A stretch of 64,000 nt of DNA from Arenibacter sp. P308M17. GTDB taxonomy: Bacteria; Bacteroidota; Bacteroidia; Flavobacteriales; Flavobacteriaceae. The stretch spans positions 558,001 through 622,000 of the forward strand of contig NZ_QVON01000002.1 of assembly GCF_003426735.1 (NCBI RefSeq). The letters run 5' to 3'. This document shows, piece by piece, positions 42,045-51,450 of the stretch. A program made the translations under genes and the position numbers. Every line of letters starts with the position of its first letter. The stretch's first letter is position 1. Under the pieces are notes generated by a model. That model was not told where the DNA came from, made no database searches, and saw only the letters and a program-made list of their open reading frames with translations.

Positions 42045-42075
42045 TTGCCTTTGTCGGCAGGCAGGTATATAATTT
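42045..42075. repeat. fragment of dispersed GC-rich repeat
   Basis: On the minus strand GAAATTATATACCTGCCTGC and following CGACAAAGGCAAGG; similar to the start of the repeat at 58480 and to 16090-16110. Confidence 0.6.
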
Positions 42076-42105
42076 CATTAGATAGTTCAGTTTTTGGAGA
42101 GGTAT

Positions 42106-44082
42106 TCAATAATTTAATAAATTTAAAAGCGCATGTACGAATCTTTCTTTGGGCAAATAATTATTTTCTAAATTTTTCGCAAAAGGAATAGGCGTTTCCA
42201 AACTGGCTACCCGTTTTACAGGGGCATCCAAATACTCAAAACAGTTTTCCATTACCATGGCGGAAATATCACTGGCCACTCCCCCGAACAAACTATCCTC
42301 CTGCAAGATAATAAGTTTACCGGTCTTTTTTACCGAGGTAAAGATCGTACCCATATCCATAGGTTGCAGGGTCCTTAGATCTATCAGATCGGCCTTTACC
42401 TCCGGATGATCATTTAGTGCATCCAAAGCCCAATGTACGCCCAAGCCATAAGAAACCACTGTAATATCCGTACCTTCCCTTAACAGGGACGCCTTACCAA
42501 ATGGCAACGTATAATACCCCTCGGGCACCTCTTGGTAAATATTCCTATATAATCCTTTATGTTCAAAAAACAAAATTGGGTTGGGATCATTAATGGAAGT
42601 CGCCAAAAGGCCCTTGGCATCATAAGGAAAGGCAGGATAGACCACTTTTAACCCGGGAGTCTTCGTAAACCAGGCTTCATTGGTCTGGGAATGAAAAGGT
42701 CCTGCCCCCATCCCTGCCCCACAGGGCATCCTTATTACAACATCCGCATGCTCCCCCCAACGGTAGTGTACCTTGGCCAAATAATTTACAACTGCGTTAA
42801 ATCCGGTACTTATGAAGTCCGAAAACTGCATTTCCACTACGGATTTTATACCGTTTATAGAAAGGCCCATTGCTGCCGAAACCACTGCCGATTCGCATAT
42901 TGGGGTATTTCTTACCCGGTCTTTCCCGAAGGCCTCCACAAAGCCCTCGGTAATCTTGAACACTCCGCCATAATCCGCAATATCCTGCCCCATCAAGACC
43001 AATTCATTATGCCTTTCCATAGACTGTTTCAATCCCTGGGAAACAGCATCGACCAACCTGATGTTTTTAGTTATGGAATTATGATCAACTTGCTGATAAT
43101 CAAATTCTTTATATACATCCTTTAATTCCTTTGTTTCATCTACTTCAATTTCCTTCTCCGTAAAGGCCTTTTTGAGATGGTAATCAATTTCCTTATATAT
43201 TTCATTTTTAAGGGTTTCTATTAAAAGATCTGAAAGGATCTTTTCCTCCAAAAGAAAGTTTTCGAAATTTACAATGGGATCCTTTTCCTCCCAGGCATCC
43301 AATAATTGCTGCGGGACATATTTGGTACCACTGGCCTCCTCATGGCCGCGCATCCTAAAGGTCTTGAATTCCAATAAAACAGGTCTGGGGGTTTTCCGCA
43401 TGCTCCGGCAAATAGAATCTACCTGGGAGTATACTTCCATAATATTGTTCCCATCCAAAATATGGGATTCCATTCCATAACCCACACCCTTATCCGCCAA
43501 ATTTTCACATCTGTATTGTTCGCTTGTTGGAGTGGACAAGCCGTAACCGTTGTTTTCGATACAGAACAAAACGGGCAGGTTCCATACCGCAGCAAGATTT
43601 AAGGCCTCGTGAAAATCCCCTTCACTTGTACCTCCTTCACCCGTAAAGACCGCGGTTACCCTATTATTCCGTTTCAGAAGGTCTGCAAGGGCTATTCCGT
43701 CGGCTACCCCTAACTGGGGGCCTAAATGGGAGATCATCCCTACAATTTTATATTCTTGGGTTCCAAAATGAAAACTTCTATCCCTGCCATTGGTAAAGCC
43801 GCTTGCCTTGCCCTGCCATTGGGTGAAAAGTCGGTACAATGGTATATTTCTGGTGGTAAAAACGCCAAGATTACGGTGCATGGGCAAGATGTATTCATCA
43901 GGCCTTAAGGCGCTGGTAACCCCAACCGATATGGCCTCCTGTCCTATACCGCTAAACCATTTGGTAATTTTTCCCTGACGTAGAAGAACCAACATCTTCT
44001 CCTCTATCAAACGCGGTTTTAGCATTCGTTGATAAAGTTTCAATTGCATGGACTTATCAACGCTATCTCCTTTGTACTCCAT
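42106..44082 (-). CDS. 2-oxoacid dehydrogenase E1, fused alpha-beta subunits
   Basis: 658-residue thiamine-diphosphate enzyme: residues ~1-320 are the alpha subunit (GIGQEAISVGV; TPP site FTGEGGTSEGDFHEALNL with ENNGYGLS) and ~330-658 the beta subunit (MGQDIADYGGVFKITEGFVE, CGAGMGAGPFHSQ). The fused form is common in Bacteroidota and is generally assigned to branched-chain 2-oxoacid decarboxylation, feeding branched fatty acids. No E2 or E3 gene is adjacent. A -7-like TACATTTA lies at 44125-44118. Confidence 0.9.
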   Translation of the reverse strand: MEYKGDSVDKSMQLKLYQRMLKPRLIEEKMLVLLRQGKITKWFSGIGQEAISVGVTSALRPDEYILPMHRNLGVFTTRNIPLYRLFTQWQGKASGFTNGRDRSFHFGTQEYKIVGMISHLGPQLGVADGIALADLLKRNNRVTAVFTGEGGTSEGDFHEALNLAAVWNLPVLFCIENNGYGLSTPTSEQYRCENLADKGVGYGMESHILDGNNIMEVYSQVDSICRSMRKTPRPVLLEFKTFRMRGHEEASGTKYVPQQLLDAWEEKDPIVNFENFLLEEKILSDLLIETLKNEIYKEIDYHLKKAFTEKEIEVDETKELKDVYKEFDYQQVDHNSITKNIRLVDAVSQGLKQSMERHNELVLMGQDIADYGGVFKITEGFVEAFGKDRVRNTPICESAVVSAAMGLSINGIKSVVEMQFSDFISTGFNAVVNYLAKVHYRWGEHADVVIRMPCGAGMGAGPFHSQTNEAWFTKTPGLKVVYPAFPYDAKGLLATSINDPNPILFFEHKGLYRNIYQEVPEGYYTLPFGKASLLREGTDITVVSYGLGVHWALDALNDHPEVKADLIDLRTLQPMDMGTIFTSVKKTGKLIILQEDSLFGGVASDISAMVMENCFEYLDAPVKRVASLETPIPFAKNLENNYLPKERFVHALLNLLNY

Positions 44083-44117
44083 GTTATTTTTTTATTCCTT
44101 TTCACTTAATTAATTTA

Positions 44118-44125
44118 TAAATGTA
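44118..44125 (-). promoter_or_regulatory. -7-like box of E1 gene
   Basis: TACATTTA, seven of eight consensus positions, with TTTG about 20 bases further upstream. Confidence 0.4.
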
Positions 44126-44181
44126 ACAAAAACAAAAAAAACAAAGTGGAATAATATTTCAAGAAGATTGGCCATATTTAT

Positions 44182-44189
44182 TAACTTTG
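44182..44189 (+). promoter_or_regulatory. -7 promoter box of 2OG-oxygenase gene
   Basis: TAACTTTG, exact TAnnTTTG match, 17 bases before the ATG cluster; divergent from the E1 promoter. Confidence 0.65.
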
Positions 44190-44205
44190 AGGTTATTAAA
44201 AATCC

Positions 44206-45162
44206 ATGATGATGAGTGCAATTCCAAGTGTAGATCTTGAAGATTTTATATCCCACGACAATAAAAGAAAAGAAAAATTCATTGAAGAAATAGGCAGTGC
44301 TTTCGAGAATATTGGCTTCGTTGCCTTAAGAGGCCATTTTTTGTCCGAAAAATTGGTGAACGATCTCTATGCCGAAATCAAGGATTTTTTTAACCTACCC
44401 CAAGAAATAAAGGATAAATATGAAATTCCCGGAATTGGGGGGCAAAGGGGATATACTTCCTTTGGAAAAGAACATGCCAAGGGAAAAAAGGAAGGGGATT
44501 TAAAGGAATTTTGGCATTTTGGACAGTATGTGGAAAATAATCCAAAGTTGGAAAAGGAATATCCGGCCAATGTGATGGTCCAGGAATTGGCCAATTTCAA
44601 CACCACCGGCAAGGAAGCCTATAAAATGTTGGAAAAAACGGCCCAATTTGTCCTACGTGCACTTGCCCTTCATTTAGAGCTGCAGGAAACCTACTTTGAT
44701 GGGTATATTAAAAATGGGAATTCCATTTTAAGGCCAATACATTACCCGCCTATTCAACAAGAGCCTAAAAATGCCGTTAGGGCAGCTGCCCATGGGGATA
44801 TAAATTTAATTACCTTATTGATGGGCGCCCATGGCAAGGGACTTCAGGTAAAAAACCATGAAGGGCATTGGATAGATGCCATTGCCCGGCCGGATGAATT
44901 AATGATCAATGTAGGGGATATGCTTTCCCGATTAACAAACAATAAATTAAAATCTACCATACACCAAGTGGTTAATCCTCCCAAGGAACTTTGGGGTACT
45001 TCCAGGTATTCCGTACCGTTTTTTATGCATCCCATTAGCGAAATGCCCTTAAATTGTTTGGAGAATTGTGTGGACAAGGACCATCCAAAACAATTTGGGG
45101 ATATTACCGCTGGCGAGTATCTGTACGAAAGACTTATCGATCTAGGCTTAATTACCAAGTAG
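44206..45162 (+). CDS. 2-oxoglutarate/Fe(II) oxygenase, isopenicillin-N-synthase family
   Basis: 318 residues. N-terminal non-haem dioxygenase domain (SAIPSVDLEDFI... GFVALRGHFLSEKLV), C-terminal double-stranded beta-helix with iron ligands H196 and D198 (AAAHGDINLITLL) and H253 (STIHQVVNP), and the 2OG-binding R267/S269 (SRYSVPFF). It oxidises a small molecule; substrate unknown, and there is no beta-lactam cluster. Three consecutive ATG codons open the gene, any of which could be used. Confidence 0.9.
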   Translation: MMMSAIPSVDLEDFISHDNKRKEKFIEEIGSAFENIGFVALRGHFLSEKLVNDLYAEIKDFFNLPQEIKDKYEIPGIGGQRGYTSFGKEHAKGKKEGDLKEFWHFGQYVENNPKLEKEYPANVMVQELANFNTTGKEAYKMLEKTAQFVLRALALHLELQETYFDGYIKNGNSILRPIHYPPIQQEPKNAVRAAAHGDINLITLLMGAHGKGLQVKNHEGHWIDAIARPDELMINVGDMLSRLTNNKLKSTIHQVVNPPKELWGTSRYSVPFFMHPISEMPLNCLENCVDKDHPKQFGDITAGEYLYERLIDLGLITK

Positions 45163-45239
45163 GCCATAATTGGTATAAGCATAATTATTGTCTATGGCGT
45201 TGAACAATATTCAATATCAAACATTTAATCTATGACACT

Positions 45240-45845
45240 ATGAAAAAAGTAATTTTACCAATCGTATTATTGGCGGTTTTGGCATTTGGAGTATTTAAAT
45301 CTACACTAACGGATGCCGAAAGGGAATTTGCAGTAAAGGAAATGACAGATTCCCATGATCATTTATTAAACACTTTGGAAGGCTTAAGTGAGGTACAGCT
45401 TAATTTCAAGGCAACGGACGATTCTTGGTCCATAGCCGAATGCGCCGAACACATTACCATTTCGGAAAACATGATCTTTGGCATGCTTCAGGGTACTTTG
45501 GCCAATGAGGCAGACCCTTCCAAGCGTTCAGAAGTTAAAGTTACGGACGAGGAACTAATTGCCATGATAGAGGACCGTAGCCATAGGGTAAAAACTGGCG
45601 AGGCTTTTGAACCATCCGGGAAATATGGTAGTTTTGAAGAAACTGTGGAGGAATTTAAATCCAAGAGAAAGGAACATATAGAATATGTTAAAATTACCCA
45701 GGATGATCTTCGAAACCGTTATCAACAGCTCCCCTTTGGAACTGTGGATGCCTATCAAATACTTTTGTTCATGTCCGGACATACGGAAAGACATATTGCA
45801 CAAATGGAAGAAATAATGGATGACAAGGACTTCCCAATGGAATAA
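45240..45845 (+). CDS. DinB-like protein with N-terminal signal/anchor
   Basis: 201 residues: hydrophobic N terminus (VILPIVLLAVLAFGVF), then a DinB four-helix bundle (TDSHDHLLNTLEGLSEVQL, ATDDSWSIAECAEHITISE, HTERHIAQMEEIM), with the His residues that bind a metal in this fold. DinB_2-type thiol/hydrolase-like proteins have diverse roles; the export signal suggests a periplasmic location. Ended by an ACCCATTCC/GGAATGGGT terminator at 45865-45903. Confidence 0.85.
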   Translation: MKKVILPIVLLAVLAFGVFKSTLTDAEREFAVKEMTDSHDHLLNTLEGLSEVQLNFKATDDSWSIAECAEHITISENMIFGMLQGTLANEADPSKRSEVKVTDEELIAMIEDRSHRVKTGEAFEPSGKYGSFEETVEEFKSKRKEHIEYVKITQDDLRNRYQQLPFGTVDAYQILLFMSGHTERHIAQMEEIMDDKDFPME

Positions 45846-45864
45846 TTAACACCTAATTAAAGAG

Positions 45865-45915
45865 ACCCATTCCAACCAAAAATTCAATTTATGGGGAATG
45901 GGTTTTAATTTTTTG
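45865..45915 (+). terminator. terminator of dinB-like gene
   Basis: 9-bp stem ACCCATTCC/GGAATGGGT followed by TTTAATTTTTT. Confidence 0.8.
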
Positions 45916-45955
45916 CACTGAAATATTATTTTAGCATAACTTTTTAGAATTTACA

Positions 45956-46285
45956 ATGGACTTAAAGGATCAATTGAAGAATCTATTTCCGGATCACGAG
46001 CCAAGGGAGGAGGAGGATAAAAAAGATATGGAAAGTGGAATTTGGCTACAGGATGAACCTATTGTCTGCAAGTATGAAAAAAGAAAGGGAAAACCAATTA
46101 CCATTTTGGAGGGGTATACCGGGGCGGATGAAGATTTTAAAAAATTGGCGAAGGAGCTTAAGACCAAACTTAACGTAGGCGGAAGTTTTAAGAACAATTC
46201 CATAATCATTCAAGGAGATTATAGAGATAAAATAATGGCCATTTTAAAAGAAAAAGGATTCAAAGTAAAACGTGTTGGAGGTTAG
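45956..46285 (+). CDS. SUI1/eIF1-like translation factor (YciH family)
   Basis: 109 residues. The C-terminal SUI1 domain is clear: KGKPITILEGYTGADEDFKK, LKTKLNVGGSFKNNSIIIQG, DYRDKIMAILKEKGFKVKRV. N-terminal ~35 residues are acidic. Thought to influence start-codon selection. A -7-like TAACTTTT lies at 45937-45944, 12 bases before the ATG. Confidence 0.92.
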   Translation: MDLKDQLKNLFPDHEPREEEDKKDMESGIWLQDEPIVCKYEKRKGKPITILEGYTGADEDFKKLAKELKTKLNVGGSFKNNSIIIQGDYRDKIMAILKEKGFKVKRVGG

Positions 46286-46358
46286 ATTTTTGTTAATTAT
46301 TTTTTGATATTAAGATAAAACACTACATTTATTAGCCACAACCTAAACCACCATTATA

Positions 46359-47291
46359 ATGAGTTCCCAATTACACATAACAGACGGTGATATACTCACC
46401 AACAAATTAAGTACCCTGAAATTGGAAGGGGATATTATTACTTGGCGTGAAATGTTATGTGAGGGCAAGACGGAAACCAGTGTTGGCAGTGAATCATTTT
46501 GGAAAACCAGGTTCGAGTTCCTAAATAAAAACTATAAAGTTTCCAAATCTTGGTTTATCGATAAGACCTTAAAAGAATACCGCACCCTTTGTAATCATAA
46601 ACAGGAAGACCGTATTGTACTTTGGTTCGATTTCGATCTTTTTGATCAGATAAATATGTTGGCGGTAATTAGTTGGTTAAAGACACATAGACCTTATGCC
46701 GAAATCTCTTTGGTATCCAGTGAAGCAGAGAAAAATTCCGTTGACATAACAGGTCTAGGAGAACTTGATGCTGAACAACTGCGCAAATTATACACCAACC
46801 GCACTCTTTTAACCCAGGACGATATTGAATATGCGGATTATGTATGGCAGTTATATTGCAGCGATAATCCCATTAGATTAGAGAACTTAAAAGATTTTGA
46901 TAGTTTTCAATTCTCCCATTTATCCGGTGCCATTGAAGCCCATTTAATGCGTTTCCCGACCATTAGAAATGGCCTCAATGAAGTGGAGAACAATATTTTG
47001 AGATTGGCCCGTAGTGCCAAACCAAAGACCAAGCTGGAATTACTGAACACCGTTCTAAGAAATCAGGGACGTTATGGTTTTGGTGATACACAGTACGATC
47101 GGGTAATGACCAAGTTAAAGCCTCTTTTTACCAATTTCAACCCTGTTAAACTTTCAAAAAAAGGGATGGAGATACTGGAAGGAAAAACCAGTTATTATTC
47201 CTGTATCCAAGAGAATGATGCCTATTTGGGAGGAGCCTTAAAATATAATTTCCTTTATAACTCTGAAACGAACCGCATACTAAAATTGTAA
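46359..47291 (+). CDS. DUF1835 domain protein
   Basis: 310 residues matching DUF1835 (LHITDGDILTNKLSTLKLEG, RIVLWFDFDLFDQINML) with a C-terminal helical region (LSHLSGAIEAHLMRFP, GLNEVENNILRLA). Function not established. Only one base separates its stop from the nucleoside phosphorylase ATG, so the two form an operon, which hints at a role near nucleotide metabolism. Confidence 0.85.
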   Translation: MSSQLHITDGDILTNKLSTLKLEGDIITWREMLCEGKTETSVGSESFWKTRFEFLNKNYKVSKSWFIDKTLKEYRTLCNHKQEDRIVLWFDFDLFDQINMLAVISWLKTHRPYAEISLVSSEAEKNSVDITGLGELDAEQLRKLYTNRTLLTQDDIEYADYVWQLYCSDNPIRLENLKDFDSFQFSHLSGAIEAHLMRFPTIRNGLNEVENNILRLARSAKPKTKLELLNTVLRNQGRYGFGDTQYDRVMTKLKPLFTNFNPVKLSKKGMEILEGKTSYYSCIQENDAYLGGALKYNFLYNSETNRILKL

Positions 47292-47292
47292 A

Positions 47293-48171
47293 ATGAAAAT
47301 TGGTTCTTCTGAGCTAATATTAAACGCAGACCGTAGCGTATACCACCTTAATTTATTTCCCAAAGACTTAGCAGACATCGTAATAACCGTTGGTGATCCG
47401 GATAGGGTACGTCTGGTGTCACAGTATTTTGATGAAATTGAACTAAAAAAAGGAAAGCGGGAATTTCTTACCCATACCGGATGGCTTAACAATAAACGTA
47501 TTTCTGTAATTTCCACGGGTATAGGTACGGACAATATAGATATTGTTTTAAATGAGCTGGATGCCTTGGTCAATATAGATTTTGAAACCAGGACCATAAA
47601 AAAGGACAAAAAGCGACTGGATATTATTCGTATAGGCACTTCAGGTACCATTCAGCCCAATATTCCCGTAGATTCTTTCTTGTTGAGCGAATATGCAATT
47701 GGTCTGGACAGCCTTTTGCATTTTTACGACAGTGCCCATATTCAGCACCCCAGGATTCAACAAGCTTTTCTGGAACAGACCGATTGGCCGAAAGATAGGT
47801 CCGCTCCCTATGTGGTAGAATATGACAAAGATCTGGGGAGCCTTTTCATCTCGGACAAAATACAGCTTGGATTCACCGCCACCAATGTTGGATTCTATGG
47901 TCCCCAAGGCAGAAGTTTACGGTTAAAATTGCAGGATGAAAACATGAATGCCAAACTGGCCGGTTTTAATTACAATAATAAACGAATTACAAATTTGGAA
48001 ATGGAAACCTCTGGAATATATGGCTTGGCAAAATTATTGGGACACCGGGCCGTTTCCCTAAACTGTATTCTGGCAAACAGGTCCAGTGGAGAGTTTTCAT
48101 CACGGCCGGATTGGGCCATGGATGAACTAATTAAATACACGATGGGCAAAATAGCCAAAAGCAGTTTATAG
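47293..48171 (+). CDS. nucleoside phosphorylase (PNP/UDP family)
   Basis: 292 residues. Phosphate-binding GDPDRVRLV, substrate motif RIGTSGTIQPN, and the nucleoside-binding NLEMETSGIYGLAKLLGH all fit the PNP_UDP_1 family. Uridine versus purine preference cannot be assigned. Cleaves ribonucleosides to base and ribose-1-phosphate for salvage. Directly after the DUF1835 gene. Confidence 0.92.
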   Translation: MKIGSSELILNADRSVYHLNLFPKDLADIVITVGDPDRVRLVSQYFDEIELKKGKREFLTHTGWLNNKRISVISTGIGTDNIDIVLNELDALVNIDFETRTIKKDKKRLDIIRIGTSGTIQPNIPVDSFLLSEYAIGLDSLLHFYDSAHIQHPRIQQAFLEQTDWPKDRSAPYVVEYDKDLGSLFISDKIQLGFTATNVGFYGPQGRSLRLKLQDENMNAKLAGFNYNNKRITNLEMETSGIYGLAKLLGHRAVSLNCILANRSSGEFSSRPDWAMDELIKYTMGKIAKSSL

Positions 48172-48452
48172 GTTAAATGTTTAAAGTTCAAGGTTTAAGG
48201 TTTGAAGTGAAAAAAAATTATGGCATTGGGTCGAAATCGCTGCATGTAAAAGTGAGTATTGAATAGTGTGAATCGAGAGTCTGGATTCTGGAGCCTAGAT
48301 ACCGATGGAGGCTTTTGTTGAAAGTTTAAAGCTCACACTCCACAAACCTGAAACTTAACCTTGAACTTTCAACTTTGAAACATTGAATATTGGACCAGAA
48401 TCCTCTGCCCACCATGGACCACCAAAGTTTATAAAAACAAAAAATATCGGAT
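48172..48452. repeat. TTGAAC/TTCAAC-rich dispersed repeat
   Basis: 281 bases of low-complexity sequence (AAGTTCAAGGTTTAAGG, CCTTGAACTTTCAACTTTG, TCTGGATTCTGGAG, CCGATGGAGGCTTTT) resembling the repeats at 3791-4420, partly in reverse orientation. No gene. Confidence 0.65.
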
Positions 48453-49307
48453 ATGAAAAATGTTAATATTATAGGCGTTCCCGAACACTTCAATTTCCCA
48501 TGGCAATTGGCTATAGAGGAAGGCGCTTTTGAAGCCCGTGGAATAAACATAAAATGGAAGGATATCCCGGAAGGAACCGGTAAAATGGTGCAATTGTTAA
48601 AGGATAACAAAACTGATTTGGCCATTATACTCACCGAGGGGATTATAAAAAGTATAACCGAGGGGAACCCCTCAAAAATAGTACAGGAATATATAGCAAC
48701 CCCCCTCCTATGGGGAATCCATGTAGCGGCTAAAAGTAATTATCGGACCTTGGGCGATCTAAAGAACAAAACAGCCGCCATAAGCAGATATGGGAGTGGC
48801 AGCCACCTAATGGCCTACGTGAACGCCCAAGGCCAATCTTGGGATACCAAAGAATTAAAATTTGAGGTAGTCGACAATTTGGATGGAGCGGTGGCCAGTT
48901 TAACGGAAGGCAGGGCCGATTATTTTATGTGGGAACGTTTTACCACAAAACCCCTGGTAGATCAGGGAGTATTTAGAAGAATTGCAGATTGCCCAACGCC
49001 ATGGCCTTGTTTCGTAATTGCCGCTACGGATAAATTTATAACTGAAAATCCGGGAACCTTGGCACATATATTGGAAACCATCAATATATATACCTCAGAT
49101 TTTAAACAAATCCCCAGCATAGACCGGACCTTGGCCAATAGGTATAAACAGCAACTGGAGGATATTAAACATTGGTTGTCCCTAACGCAATGGGGACATA
49201 GGAATATCAGCAAACAGAATTTGGAATTGGCACAAAATACCCTGAAGGACCTAAGGCTTATTGAAAAGGTGGTTTCAAATACGGAAATAGTATATATGGC
49301 CACTTAG
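48453..49307 (+). CDS. periplasmic-binding-protein-like protein without signal peptide
   Basis: 284 residues with the type 2 solute-binding fold used by thiamine-precursor, taurine and nitrate binders: VPEHFNFPWQLAIEEGAFEA, GTGKMVQLLKDNKTDLAIIL, SRYGSGSHLMAYVNAQGQ. It begins without an export signal, so it is predicted cytoplasmic. No ABC permease or ATPase gene is nearby. It could be a cytoplasmic ligand sensor or a THI5/SsuA-like enzyme; function undecided. Confidence 0.8.
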   Translation: MKNVNIIGVPEHFNFPWQLAIEEGAFEARGINIKWKDIPEGTGKMVQLLKDNKTDLAIILTEGIIKSITEGNPSKIVQEYIATPLLWGIHVAAKSNYRTLGDLKNKTAAISRYGSGSHLMAYVNAQGQSWDTKELKFEVVDNLDGAVASLTEGRADYFMWERFTTKPLVDQGVFRRIADCPTPWPCFVIAATDKFITENPGTLAHILETINIYTSDFKQIPSIDRTLANRYKQQLEDIKHWLSLTQWGHRNISKQNLELAQNTLKDLRLIEKVVSNTEIVYMAT

Positions 49308-49352
49308 ACAGTCTCTTAAACAAACACATTTCCCCTTTGATGGCTGACTGAG

Positions 49353-49769
49353 CTACTCGCAAAAATAAGTTTGGATAATGCTTCTGAAATTGATATCCGA
49401 CAAAGGTTTATTAAGGCATTCCTTGACCCGGGGATTGGATAGTGCCCTGTACGTTACTTCTTCACTACCATTGGCCGTTAAAACGGCTATTACAATTTTT
49501 TCCTTTTCCTCTTTTCTAAAAAGAATATCAAAAGCCTCCAAGAATTGCCATCCGTTCATTATTGGCATTTCAATGTCCAAAATTAAAAGAAAACTTCCCT
49601 GGTCTATATCATTAATATTGGCCTCAATAAAATCCAAAGCTCTATGACCATCCGTAACAGTATCAATTTCAAGGTCAGGAATCAGTTTTTTTAAAAATAG
49701 TTTATTTAGCATATTGGTCGTTCCGTCGTCATCAACCAATAAGACCCATTTTAATCTAGTAGAATTCAT
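49353..49769 (-). CDS. single-domain response regulator
   Basis: 138 residues from ATG 49769, a receiver domain with no output domain. The acidic pocket (VDDD) and phospho-acceptor D65 (LLILDIEMPIMNGW) plus CLNKPLS with the conserved Lys are intact. Such CheY-like proteins relay phosphate or act by protein contact. No kinase is adjacent. The longer GTG start at 49793 adds only eight residues and is not preferred. Confidence 0.88.
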   Translation of the reverse strand: MNSTRLKWVLLVDDDGTTNMLNKLFLKKLIPDLEIDTVTDGHRALDFIEANINDIDQGSFLLILDIEMPIMNGWQFLEAFDILFRKEEKEKIVIAVLTANGSEEVTYRALSNPRVKECLNKPLSDINFRSIIQTYFCE

Positions 49770-49979
49770 TAACCTATTAATATTTAATATCACAATTGTC
49801 GGCCCAAGCGCTTAAATACCGAATAAAAAAAACACAAATATAGATTTAGTTAGCACTTCATATTCCCTTTTGGAAAAAAAATTAATATAAATGTTCTTTC
49901 TTAGGCTGGTATTGATTAAAATAATGGAATCGTACGGATAGGTCATGGCCATATAACTGTTTGGCGAAAAAATTTCAGG

Positions 49980-50645
49980 TCACCAATTAATTGGTTGTTT
50001 TCCATTTTCCAATAATATTTTATTCGTTTTACTGAAGTGCTTGTTCCCAAACCAGTACCCTCTGTTGGCACTCAAGGGAGAAGGATGTCCGGAAGTCAAA
50101 ATATAATGTTTCTTAGTGTCTATCAATTTCGACTTCTTCTTTGCGAAACCTCCCCACAACAAAAATACCAATCCCTCCTTTTCATTGGATAATTTTTGGA
50201 TAACGGTATCCGTAAAACGCTCCCACCCTTTTTTTTGGTGACTACCGGCTTCATGCGCCCTTACCGTTAAGATGGCATTCAACAAAAATACACCTTGATT
50301 GGCCCAATGTTCCAAATTTCCATCTTCGGGGTAGGCTTTCCCCAAATCCGATTCAATTTCCCGAAAAATGTTGACCAGAGAGGGTGGATGTGCTACACCC
50401 CTACTTACGGAAAAACAAAGTCCGTTGGCCTGATTTGGGCCGTGATAGGGGTCCTGACCAATAATAACCACCTTGGTTTTCTCCAAATGGCAATGGTTAA
50501 AAGCAGCAAAAATGTGGCTCTCCCTAGGATAGCATGTATGCTTGGTATATTCCTGTTGGACAAACATCATTAACGATTTATAATAAGGCTTGTTATCTTC
50601 GCCATGTAAAAGCCCGTGCCAACTATCGTGCAAACCAGAGATCAC
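49980..50645 (-). CDS. ung: uracil-DNA glycosylase
   Basis: 221 residues, normal for family 1 UDG. Water-activating motif GQDPYHGPNQANGLCFSV, FLLWGGFAKKK, and the leucine-loop TSGHPSPLSANRGYWF are all present. Removes uracil from DNA in base-excision repair. Start is GTG at 50645; a -7-like TATCTTTA at 50676-50669 supports it. Confidence 0.97.
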   Translation of the reverse strand: MISGLHDSWHGLLHGEDNKPYYKSLMMFVQQEYTKHTCYPRESHIFAAFNHCHLEKTKVVIIGQDPYHGPNQANGLCFSVSRGVAHPPSLVNIFREIESDLGKAYPEDGNLEHWANQGVFLLNAILTVRAHEAGSHQKKGWERFTDTVIQKLSNEKEGLVFLLWGGFAKKKSKLIDTKKHYILTSGHPSPLSANRGYWFGNKHFSKTNKILLENGKQPINW

Positions 50646-50783
50646 TTATAATTTCATTTTATAATCGTTAAAGATACTATGGATACCTTTTTGCAAGGAA
50701 TACCATCAAAAATAGTTAAAAAACAGAAATGATTATCTTTAAAATGCTGTAAACTAAAAAATAAGGCGGTAGTTAAACTTGTT

Positions 50784-50791
50784 TACCTTTG
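50784..50791 (+). promoter_or_regulatory. -7 promoter box of ECF sigma gene
   Basis: TACCTTTG, exact match, about 62 bases before the ATG. Confidence 0.6.
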
Positions 50792-50853
50792 CAAAGAGAG
50801 GTCAAGAATAATAAAGCTATAAATAAACCTTTTTCAATTTTTATAGTCCTATA

Positions 50854-51417
50854 ATGGAACTTAAGTCCGAAATATTGATTGGCGAAGAAACTTTAATAAT
50901 TCAATTAAAGCAAAAGGACCATCAGGCCAAGGCCTTTGAGCTGCTGATAGGCACATACAAGGAGCGTCTGTATTGGCATATTAGACGAATTGTATTGAAT
51001 CATGATGACACCGATGATGTGTTGCAAAATACTTTTATAAAGGTTTTTAGAAATATCGATGGCTTTAAAGGTGATAGTAAGTTGTATTCCTGGATCTATA
51101 GGATAGCCACCAATGAAGCTCTGTCTTTTTTAAAATCCAAATCACAAAAACTACAGATCAATAATCAGGAGTTAATGGGCAAGGCGGTAGAGGGGCTAAG
51201 GGCAGATGTATATTTTGAAGGGGATGAAATTCAGCTCAAACTACAAATGGCCATTGCAACGCTGCCCGAAAAGCAAAAATTAATTTTTAATATGAAATAT
51301 TTTCAGGAAATGAAGTATGAAGAGATTTCAGAAATTTTAGAGAGCTCCATAGGTGGATTAAAAGCTTCCTACCATTTGGCATCAAAAAAGATCGAAACTT
51401 TTTTGAAAGAAAATTAA
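50854..51417 (+). CDS. ECF-type RNA polymerase sigma factor
   Basis: 187 residues. Region 2 (FELLIGTYKERLYWHIRRIV, DDVLQNTFIKVFRNIDGF, SKLYSWIYRIATNEALSFLK) and region 4 (TLPEKQKLIFNMKYFQEMKY, YEEISEILESSIGGLKASYH) are typical. First gene of a three-gene unit with a small membrane protein and a periplasmic protein, the flavobacterial sigma/anti-sigma/sensor arrangement. Signal and targets unknown. Confidence 0.93.
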   Translation: MELKSEILIGEETLIIQLKQKDHQAKAFELLIGTYKERLYWHIRRIVLNHDDTDDVLQNTFIKVFRNIDGFKGDSKLYSWIYRIATNEALSFLKSKSQKLQINNQELMGKAVEGLRADVYFEGDEIQLKLQMAIATLPEKQKLIFNMKYFQEMKYEEISEILESSIGGLKASYHLASKKIETFLKEN

Positions 51418-51450
51418 ACCTTTTAAATCGCTCAATGTCAAACTATTGAA

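Noticed and set aside
44206-45162. Beta-lactam biosynthesis gene
   Set aside because: Isopenicillin-N-synthase family by fold only; no ACV synthetase or related genes.
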